Source: Clostridia bacterium (GTDB lineage: Bacteria > Bacillota_A > Clostridia > Oscillospirales > SIG627). From it: a stretch of 5,745 bases of DNA. Position 1 is the first letter of the stretch. Each line of letters opens with the position of its first letter. Positions 1 through 5,548 of the stretch are shown here, piece after piece. A program made the translations under genes and the position numbers. The stretch is taken from the NCBI GenBank assembly GCA_017508505.1, contig JAFVYT010000016.1:1-5745 (forward strand), written 5' to 3'. The notes under the pieces were generated by a model. The model worked only from the letters and a program-made list of their open reading frames with translations. It had not been told where the DNA came from and made no database searches.

Positions 1-16
1 AAGGGTGGATTTCGTT

Positions 17-49
17 GAAAAAAGCACCGACAAAGTCGATGCTTTTTTC
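17..49 (-). terminator. Rho-independent terminator of the tRNA operon
   Basis: An inverted repeat pairs 17-26 (gaaaaaagca) with 40-49 (tgcttttttc). After one C/A mismatch, cgac (28-31) pairs with gtcg (35-38) around a 3-base loop. Read on the minus strand it begins right after the CCA end of tRNA-Tyr and ends in a run of six T, as expected for an intrinsic terminator of the tRNA transcript. The A-run on the other side makes it nearly symmetrical, so it could also stop transcription from the left. Confidence 0.8.
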
Positions 50-134
50 TGGTGGGGGAAGGTGGATTCGGACCACCGAAGTCAGTGACAACAGATTTAC
101 AGTCTGCCCCCTTTGGCCGCTCGGGAATTCCCCC
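50..134 (-). tRNA. tRNA-Tyr (anticodon GTA)
   Basis: An 85-base class II tRNA on the minus strand. The acceptor stem GGGGGAA/TTCCCCC pairs over all 7 bp, followed by discriminator A and an encoded CCA (50-52). The anticodon stem GCAGA/TCTGT (one G-T wobble) encloses the loop CTGTAAA, giving anticodon GTA. The long variable arm is typical of bacterial tRNA-Tyr. The T stem GGTGG/CCACC is perfect, but the T loop reads TCCGAAT where TTCGAAT is usual, so position 55 is C rather than the nearly universal U. It is the second gene of a Thr-Tyr operon, 14 bases after tRNA-Thr, and is followed at once by a terminator. Confidence 0.96.
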
Positions 135-148
135 ATATTTCGTCGCTT

Positions 149-224
149 TGGAGCTGGTGAAGGGACTTGAACCCCCAACCTGCTGATTACAAATCAGCTG
201 CTCTGCCAATTGAGCTACACCAGC
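149..224 (-). tRNA. tRNA-Thr (anticodon TGT)
   Basis: A 76-base tRNA on the minus strand. The acceptor stem GCTGGTG/CACCAGC is perfect, the discriminator is T, and CCA is encoded (149-151). The D stem is GCTC/GAGC. The anticodon stem GCTGA/TCAGC holds the loop TTTGTAA, giving TGT, which reads ACN threonine codons (mainly ACA and ACG). The T loop is a normal TTCAAGT on a stem with three G-C pairs and two G-U wobbles. It is the promoter-proximal gene of the tRNA operon, with a leader of roughly 20 bases upstream. Confidence 0.96.
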
Positions 225-250
225 GTAACTCATCACCGGCGACGTTTGAT

Positions 251-279
251 ATACTACCATAAGAAAGGCCTTTTGTCAA
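251..279 (-). promoter_or_regulatory. Promoter of the tRNA-Thr/tRNA-Tyr operon
   Basis: On the minus strand a perfect -35 box TTGACA (274-279) is followed by exactly 17 bases and the -10 box TAGTAT (251-256). TG-G sits just before the -10 box, forming an extended -10. The transcript should start near 244, about 20 bases before tRNA-Thr. Upstream of the -35 box (280-311) the DNA is rich in A and T runs, resembling an UP element. This is a strong sigma-A/sigma-70 promoter, as expected for stable RNA. Confidence 0.88.
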
Positions 280-339
280 GAGATTTTTTGAAAAAAAGCA
301 ATTTATTCTTTTGTTTTCGGGCAAAATAAACACTTGCTA

Positions 340-368
340 TTGAAAGATGGCTCCTGCCGTGGTATAAT
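340..368 (+). promoter_or_regulatory. Promoter of the TerB-N/ATPase/helicase operon
   Basis: A -35 box TTGAAA (340-345), a 17-base spacer and a perfect -10 box TATAAT (363-368) precede the first gene, again with TG-G before the -10 box (extended -10). The start is predicted near 375, leaving a leader of only about 22 bases. The match to the housekeeping consensus suggests strong basal transcription. No clear operator is visible. Confidence 0.87.
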
Positions 369-384
369 GGTTAATCACAGAAAA

Positions 385-390
385 AGGAGG
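385..390 (+). promoter_or_regulatory. Strong ribosome binding site of the TerB-N/TerB-C gene
   Basis: AGGAGG within an aaaaaggaggtg context lies 7 bases before the ATG at 398 and fixes this start. Positions 384-394 can also pair with 449-459 inside the coding region, which would mask the site. Confidence 0.9.
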
Positions 391-397
391 TGCCCCG

Positions 398-1987
398 ATG
401 GATAAAAACCGTTTTTGGTCAATCGATAAATTGATTCCCGGTGTCGGCGGTGCCTCCTTCCCTCTTGAGAACAAAAGAGAGACCTCAACCGGGGTCAGTA
501 TCCTGTCCTTAAGCCCGGAGGGACAAAACAGCAATTTCGGTCCGAGCATTCGCCCAAAGGGGTCACGTGTGATCCGATCCTTTGCGCTAACGGAGCCGAT
601 CCGGCCACGCTCCCGCTTTTGGGAAGCGGGAGGGAGCGATTTTTCAAATCCGCCCTTTGCTCCTTGCACGCTCTATTCCCCGAATTTTTCAGGACTCACC
701 CCACCTCAAAGAAGATATTTGTTTTTCTTTTTCCGTGCCATAGAGGAAAGGCGGAAGGTGCCGACCGCTTTTCCCTATCTGCAGCTTTATCTGTGCAAAA
801 CCGTATGCGAAAGCCTGCCGAGTGGCGTCATACCGCAAGACTTCTATTGGGTATGGAAAACCTATCGGGAGGATTTTCCGCTGGCTGACAAGCTGTTTGC
901 GGACACGCTTTCGGATTTTTTCTTTCTGTGCGGTACCTCCATTGGCTACGAGGCTCTCGGTGAGATTCTGACCGAAAGAAGCTTTACGGCTCGCCCCTTC
1001 CTTTTAAATGCATATCTCTTTGACCATCTTTTCAAGGAGGGTCATGTTTTTACCCCCAAAGAGATTGATCTTGTGCTTCGAACCATGACCGGTGAGAGCT
1101 TTCGAAAGGCGAAGGCTTACCGCTTTCACCCAAGGTTTCCCTACGTGGTCGAGGAGGCAGTGGCCAAGGCCGTGCGCCACGGGCTCTTTTCCCGAAGGGA
1201 TCTGAACGAGAATCTTTTTCACATTCAGATCCCCTCGGAGGTCAGGGTGGAAAGAAGGCTTTTTCAGGGACTCCCTGAAAAAGAGGTGCCGATGGCGGAG
1301 ATCAGCCTTCGTTACGTTCCCTATCTTCACGATGAAAACATTCGTTCCCGCATTGACGAATTAATCCGATATTTGGAAAATCGGATCCGAAAGATTCTTA
1401 AGATCAAAAACAGCCTTTCCCGCATCCACATTTCTGAACTACACCAAGGCTTTTTGGAGGGGATTCTGGCAGAGTATGAATATCTTGCCCCCCGCGAAGA
1501 CGCCGAAGAGTCAAAAATCGATGCACCTCTGCCCTCTCCCCCTCGAGAAATTCGGATCGACTTCGAGGAAGCGGCCAAAATCGAAGAAGAATCCAGACGG
1601 ATCACAAGTGAGCTCACCCGTTCCTACACGTCAGCGGATGCCGACAATGTGATTCTCGGCGATAACGAGGACGAAGTATTTGACAAGCGCTATGAAAAGG
1701 AGCTTGCCGCCTTGGAAATCGCAGGCGGTGGGGACGAAAATGGATTTTGGGAGCTTGCAAGCACGCTGTCCGAAGCGGAGGATGCCTTTATGCGCGTGAT
1801 CGTGCATCAAGGCAGCAGCGAAGCCCGACGCTTTTGCGCAGCTTCCGGTGTATTCTTTGAGGCCATGGTCTCCTCCTGCAACGAAAAGGCAATGGATGCC
1901 TGCGACGATGCCGTCATCGACGGCGCAGGAAGCGTATACGAGGATTATCTTGACACATTGAAATCGGTCTTTCCGCCGATGGAATAA
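398..1987 (+). CDS. TerB-N/TerB-C domain protein (529 aa), first gene of a three-gene ATPase-helicase operon
   Basis: No signal peptide or membrane segment is seen, so it is probably cytoplasmic. It begins FWSIDKLIP, the opening I remember for clostridial TerB-N proteins. TerB-N spans about residues 55-215, with LTPPQRRY (100-107) and PYLQLYL (126-132) as hallmarks. A middle region has VERRLFQG (284-291) and YLENRIRKILKIKNSL (325-340), also familiar from these proteins. After an acidic, proline-rich linker (about 364-385) comes a TerB-C-like region (about 386-525) with the acidic motif NEKAMDACDDAVID (495-508) and a closing YEDYLDTL (514-521). I see no classical central TerB domain. Known: TerB-family domains occur in tellurite-resistance and stress/antiviral gene sets, and TerB-C carries conserved acidic residues. 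Inferred: a sensor or scaffold for the ATPase and helicase encoded downstream. The next gene starts 9 bases later. The family call is fairly firm; the biochemical role is unknown. Confidence 0.82.
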   Translation: MDKNRFWSIDKLIPGVGGASFPLENKRETSTGVSILSLSPEGQNSNFGPSIRPKGSRVIRSFALTEPIRPRSRFWEAGGSDFSNPPFAPCTLYSPNFSGLTPPQRRYLFFFFRAIEERRKVPTAFPYLQLYLCKTVCESLPSGVIPQDFYWVWKTYREDFPLADKLFADTLSDFFFLCGTSIGYEALGEILTERSFTARPFLLNAYLFDHLFKEGHVFTPKEIDLVLRTMTGESFRKAKAYRFHPRFPYVVEEAVAKAVRHGLFSRRDLNENLFHIQIPSEVRVERRLFQGLPEKEVPMAEISLRYVPYLHDENIRSRIDELIRYLENRIRKILKIKNSLSRIHISELHQGFLEGILAEYEYLAPREDAEESKIDAPLPSPPREIRIDFEEAAKIEEESRRITSELTRSYTSADADNVILGDNEDEVFDKRYEKELAALEIAGGGDENGFWELASTLSEAEDAFMRVIVHQGSSEARRFCAASGVFFEAMVSSCNEKAMDACDDAVIDGAGSVYEDYLDTLKSVFPPME

Positions 1988-1991
1988 GGAG
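1986..1991 (+). promoter_or_regulatory. Ribosome binding site of the ATPase gene, overlapping the upstream stop codon
   Basis: AAGGAG shares its first two bases with the TAA stop of the TerB-N/C gene and lies 5 bases before the ATG at 1997. The arrangement suggests translational coupling and fixes the ATPase start. Confidence 0.8.
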
Positions 1992-1996
1992 AAATT

Positions 1997-3328
1997 ATGG
2001 ATCAAACGAAGCTGAAAATTCCCAAGCGCATCTTAGGAACGCTCCTGAACTCTGCGGGAGCGGGCGTCGTACCGCGAAGAGGGCTGGAATACATTGCCAT
2101 CGGTCGGGAAAAGGAGATCGCCGCCTTAAAGCGCGATCTTGACAATGTCAGCCTCGGCATGGGCGCCTTTCGCTTTCTCGTCGGCAAATACGGAAGCGGT
2201 AAGAGCTTTTTGATGGGGCTTGTGCGTGGGAATGCAATGGAAAACGGTTTTGTCACCGCAGATTCCGATCTGTCCCCGGAGCGAAGATTCATCGGAACGC
2301 AGGGACAGGGTCTTGCAACCTATCGGGAGCTGATCCGCAATCTGTCCACGAAAGCAATGCCGGACGGAAATGCACTTCCCGGGATTCTGACAACTTGGTT
2401 CTACTCTCTCCAAGGACGCGGGGTAACCGAGGAGGGCCTGGCACCCGACAGCGAGGAGCTGACCAAATTCGTGCAAAGGGAAATTTTCAAGATCACCCGC
2501 GATCTTCAGGCATACGTGAACGGCTTTGACTTTTCAAAGGTTCTTCACGCTTATTTTACCGCATACGTCAACGGAGACGACGCGATGACAGAGGACGCTC
2601 TCCGGTGGCTACGGGGCGAGTTTTCGGGAAAGGTGCAGGCACGCACCTCCCTGCTCAAGGTCAATTCCGTCGTGGACGATCAGAACTGGTACGACTTCCT
2701 AAAGCTCTTTGCGGTTTTCTTTCGAAGAATCGGTTATCAGGGCTTTCTTCTCTTTTTTGACGAGTGCGTCAACTTATATAAGATCCCGAACCGCGTATCC
2801 AGAGAAAACAACTATGAAAAGATCCTTTCCATGTTCAACGATACAATGCAAGGAAAAGCAGAGGGACTCGGAATCCTTCTCGGTGCAACGCCGCAGCTCA
2901 TTGAGGATACGAGACGGGGTCTTTTCAGCTACGAGGCATTAAAGAGCAGATTGGTGCCCGGAAAGTTTTTACCGCAGGGAAAGCAGAACCTTCTGTCTCC
3001 CTTGATCTACTTAAATCGCCTCAGCGACAACGAGATCTTTGCCCTTTGCAAACGTCTGGCCCTATTGCACAGCTCCTATTACAGATACCGCCTAACGGTC
3101 ACAGACGAAAAGATCCTTGCTTTTTTGAACGTGGCTTTGACACGAATGGGAGCAGACGAGATGATCACGCCTCGAGAGGTAACAAGAGACTTTTTGAACA
3201 TTCTCGACATCACCTACAGCGACCCCGATACGGACTTTGACGAATTGATCGGGAAAACGGTTTGTGAAAAAGCACCTGAGGAAAAGGAAGACGACGACTT
3301 TTTTGATTTAAGTGAGATCAAGCTATGA
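1997..3328 (+). CDS. DUF2791/BrxD-type P-loop ATPase (443 aa)
   Basis: A soluble ATP-binding protein of the BREX BrxD-like family (DUF2791), expected to couple ATP hydrolysis to work on nucleic acid or on its partners. GREKE (36-40) leads into the Walker A motif GKYGSGKS (63-70). The segment from FVTADSDLSPERR (85-97) to ATYRELIRNLSTKAMPDG (107-124) is the best family signature. Walker B is LLFFDE (251-256, with D255 and E256), followed by a sensor-1-like strand LGATPQ (295-300) and a possible arginine finger in EALKSRL (313-319, R318). ITPREVTRDFL (390-400) looks like part of a C-terminal helical or winged-helix region. All nucleotide-binding residues are present, so it should be active. The C-terminus is acidic (428-443). 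Its stop overlaps the helicase start by 4 bases. I give no gene symbol because this is not a canonical BREX locus. The family is clear; the partner or substrate is inferred. Confidence 0.9.
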   Translation: MDQTKLKIPKRILGTLLNSAGAGVVPRRGLEYIAIGREKEIAALKRDLDNVSLGMGAFRFLVGKYGSGKSFLMGLVRGNAMENGFVTADSDLSPERRFIGTQGQGLATYRELIRNLSTKAMPDGNALPGILTTWFYSLQGRGVTEEGLAPDSEELTKFVQREIFKITRDLQAYVNGFDFSKVLHAYFTAYVNGDDAMTEDALRWLRGEFSGKVQARTSLLKVNSVVDDQNWYDFLKLFAVFFRRIGYQGFLLFFDECVNLYKIPNRVSRENNYEKILSMFNDTMQGKAEGLGILLGATPQLIEDTRRGLFSYEALKSRLVPGKFLPQGKQNLLSPLIYLNRLSDNEIFALCKRLALLHSSYYRYRLTVTDEKILAFLNVALTRMGADEMITPREVTRDFLNILDITYSDPDTDFDELIGKTVCEKAPEEKEDDDFFDLSEIKL

Positions 3329-5508
3329 CAAAACAAGAGGACGCCAATCGGATCTTCTCGCGCTTTTCCCCTTTTATCCGCAGTTACATCTATCGCAGTG
3401 GATGGGATGAGCTGAGGGCGGTCCAGATCGAGGCGGCAAAGCGAATCTTCAATGAGGAGTGCAATCTCCTGATTTCTGCCGAAACCGCCTCCGGAAAAAC
3501 CGAGGCGGCGCTGTTTCCGATCCTATCCATGATGGAAAAGGAAGGTCCCGAGCAGCTTCAGGTGCTTTATATTTCTCCATTGAAATCCTTGATCAACGAT
3601 CAGTATTCCCGTATGGAGGAGCTTTTGCAGGAAAGCGGAATGCCCGTTTACCGTTGGCACGGAGACGTAAGCCAAAGCAAAAAGCAGGAATTTTTGAAAG
3701 CACCCAAGGGTCTGATTCAGATCACACCCGAATCTCTTGAGAGTATGCTATGCAGGAGAGCAAACGACATTCCGAGGCTTTTCGGCGCATTGAGATTCGT
3801 CATCATCGACGAAATCCACGCTCTGATGGGATCGGATCGAGGATACCAGATCCTTTGCCAATTGGAGCGTATCGGACGCCTGATTTCCTCATCTCCCAGA
3901 AGAATCGGGCTTTCCGCCACCATCGGCGACCCCGAGGCGGCACTTCGTTGGCTTGGTGCCGGAAGTATGCGGGAAAACCGAGTCATTTTCATCCCGGAGG
4001 ACCGGATCTCGTGGAAGCTGGCGCTGGAGCACTTTACCGTTACAGATCAAGGCGATACAGAGGGGGCGGATCCTGCCTCAAGCTTTATTTATCGGGCAAG
4101 CAGCGGAGCAAAATGCGTTGTGTTTTCCAACTCCAGAGAGGAAACAGAGGAAATCTGCTCGACTCTTCGTCAGATCGCAAAAAGAAAAAACGAGGAGGAT
4201 CGATTCTACATCCATCACGGCAACCTCTCCGCCGCCATCCGTGAGGACACCGAGGGTAAGCTGAAGGAGGATGATAAGAACATTACTGCCTGTGCTACGG
4301 TGACCCTTGAGCTCGGTATTGACATCGGCAGGCTCAGAAGAATCATCAATCAGGGCTCCCCCACCTCGGTTGCGGGCTTCCTTCAGCGACTCGGGCGAAG
4401 TGGGCGGCGCGGTCTGCCCCCGGAGATGCTGATGGTCTTTCGGGAGGAGGAGGCACTGCCAAACGCACCCGTCTATCAGCTCGTTCCGTGGGACCTCGTT
4501 CAGGCCATCGCCATCATCGAGCTTTATCGCTCCGAGCGTTGGATCGAGCCTCCCGCCGAAAAAGAATACCCCTTAAGTCTTCTGTTTCATCAGACCCTTT
4601 CGATCCTTGCGGGGAAAGGCAGTATGACCCCCGCAAACCTTGCCAAAGAGGTGCTCTCTCTGCCTCCCTTCAGCGCTGTGACCAAGGAGGACTATCGGGA
4701 GATGCTGATCCATATGGTAAAATCCGATTATCTGCAAAGGACGGATGAGGGAGAGGTCATCCCCGGGCTTCGCGGAGAGCGGTTGATCTCAGGCTTTAAG
4801 TTTTTCGCAGTCTTTCAGGACAGCGAGGATTTCACCGTCCGATGTGGCTCAGAGGAGATCGGCACCATCACCGCGACTCCCCCCATCGGAGAACGCTTTG
4901 CTCTGGCGGGCAGAGTTTGGGAAGTGGAAGAAACCGACGTAGCCAAGCGTCTCGTTTTCTGCAAAAGCGTGGAAGGAAAGATGAAGATTTCCTGGCCCGG
5001 GGATTCCGGCTTCATTCACACTCGAATCTTAAAGCAAATGCGCAAGGTTTTGAGCACCAATACGGAATACCCCTATCTTATGCCTATGGCAAAAGCGCGT
5101 TTGGAAAAAGCAAGACGGCTCTCTCAAAATACCGGCCTCGACAAATGGCCGATCCTGAGCCTTGGGCAAAGCACCTACGTATGGTTCCCATGGCTCGGAA
5201 CCAAGGCCTTCCAGACGGTAAAACGGATTCTCAAGAACAAATTGTCATCAAGGCTCCGTCTCTATGACGTTCAAAGCGGCGGATGCTACTATATCACCTT
5301 CCGCTACGACGGAGAGCTCAGCGCTCTCAAGGCGGCGCTGAGAGAATGCGTGGCAAATGCCCTCTCGCCGGAAGAACTGGTCGGCACGACCGAATATCCC
5401 GTGTATGACAAATATGACACCGCCCTGCCCCTGCCCCTTCTGCAAAAGGCCTATGCGCGCAACCGCCTATCCAAAAACGAATGGCAGGATGCGCTCCAAA
5501 TCCCGTAA
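3325..5508 (+). CDS. Lhr-like/BrxHI-type DEAD/DEAH-box helicase (727 aa)
   Basis: A superfamily 2 ATP-dependent helicase, expected to translocate on DNA or RNA. Every motif is visible: Q motif glutamine (Q34), motif I AETASGKTE (52-60), Ia YISPLKSLIND (82-92), Ib TPESLE (134-139), II IIDEIHAL (160-167, DEIH as in Lhr), III LSATIGDP (196-203), IV VVFSNSREE (265-273), V ATVTLELGIDIG (324-335) and VI QRLGRSGRRG (354-363). After the two RecA folds comes a probable winged-helix region (about 410-480). An Lhr-core-like beta segment follows with PPIGERFALAGRVWEVEETD (519-538). The remaining roughly 170 residues I cannot assign; no cysteine cluster or nuclease motif is seen. It is about half the length of E. 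coli Lhr (about 1,540 residues), fitting the short BrxHI-like class. The ATG lies in ATGA (3325-3328) shared with the ATPase stop. Its own ribosome site is weak (perhaps agtgag, 3311-3316), so coupled translation is likely. The helicase call is near certain; the BrxHI relationship is good but not proven. Confidence 0.93.
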   Translation: MTKQEDANRIFSRFSPFIRSYIYRSGWDELRAVQIEAAKRIFNEECNLLISAETASGKTEAALFPILSMMEKEGPEQLQVLYISPLKSLINDQYSRMEELLQESGMPVYRWHGDVSQSKKQEFLKAPKGLIQITPESLESMLCRRANDIPRLFGALRFVIIDEIHALMGSDRGYQILCQLERIGRLISSSPRRIGLSATIGDPEAALRWLGAGSMRENRVIFIPEDRISWKLALEHFTVTDQGDTEGADPASSFIYRASSGAKCVVFSNSREETEEICSTLRQIAKRKNEEDRFYIHHGNLSAAIREDTEGKLKEDDKNITACATVTLELGIDIGRLRRIINQGSPTSVAGFLQRLGRSGRRGLPPEMLMVFREEEALPNAPVYQLVPWDLVQAIAIIELYRSERWIEPPAEKEYPLSLLFHQTLSILAGKGSMTPANLAKEVLSLPPFSAVTKEDYREMLIHMVKSDYLQRTDEGEVIPGLRGERLISGFKFFAVFQDSEDFTVRCGSEEIGTITATPPIGERFALAGRVWEVEETDVAKRLVFCKSVEGKMKISWPGDSGFIHTRILKQMRKVLSTNTEYPYLMPMAKARLEKARRLSQNTGLDKWPILSLGQSTYVWFPWLGTKAFQTVKRILKNKLSSRLRLYDVQSGGCYYITFRYDGELSALKAALRECVANALSPEELVGTTEYPVYDKYDTALPLPLLQKAYARNRLSKNEWQDALQIP

Positions 5509-5543
5509 AAAAGAAGCTCACCCTAGGGTGAGCTTCTTTTTTA
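5506..5543. terminator. Bidirectional Rho-independent terminator (perfect 38-base palindrome)
   Basis: Positions 5506-5543 read identically on both strands, with arms taaaaaagaagctcaccct and agggtgagcttctttttta. In RNA this gives a GC-containing stem with a small loop at ctag and a U-run on either strand. It includes the helicase TAA stop (5506-5508) and ends 5 bases before the stop of the converging gene, so it can end both transcripts. Confidence 0.92.
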
Positions 5544-5548
5544 TCGTT

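Larger units (their letters stand above)
225..397. other. Divergent intergenic region between tRNA operon and defence-like operon
   Basis: This 173-base region holds two back-to-back promoters whose -35 boxes are 60 bases apart, separated by A/T-rich DNA with runs of T and A (284-297). No riboswitch, attachment-site repeat or regulator gene is seen. The tRNA genes turn their 5' (promoter) side toward the operon, not their 3' ends, which are the usual integrase targets. Confidence 0.7.

Noticed and set aside
50..397. tRNA-adjacent integration site or mobile island boundary
   Set aside because: The operon lies on the 5' side of the tRNA genes, no repeated tRNA 3' end is found at the right side, and there is no integrase, transposase or terminal repeat.
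337..669. Minus-strand open frame of 110 codons overlapping the first promoter and gene start
   Set aside because: It lies opposite a well-supported gene with its own promoter and ribosome site, has no recognisable domain, and shows no ribosome site of its own.
1631..2005. Minus-strand open frame of 124 codons across the first gene junction
   Set aside because: Shadow of the TerB-C coding region, with no known family features and spanning a clear operon junction on the other strand.
3485..3508. Inverted repeat ccgcctc/gaggcgg around an A-run in the helicase
   Set aside because: It coincides with the codons of the Walker A motif ASGKTEAA, whose protein constraint explains the sequence; the stem has a bulge and no T-run follows.
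3750..4244. Plus-strand open frame of 164 codons within the helicase
   Set aside because: Very rich in Arg, Ser and His, typical of an off-frame reading; the overlapping helicase frame carries motifs II to IV here.
398..5508. Complete BREX system
   Set aside because: PglX methyltransferase, PglZ, BrxC/PglY, BrxA and BrxL are all missing, and the operon is closed by its own promoter and terminator.
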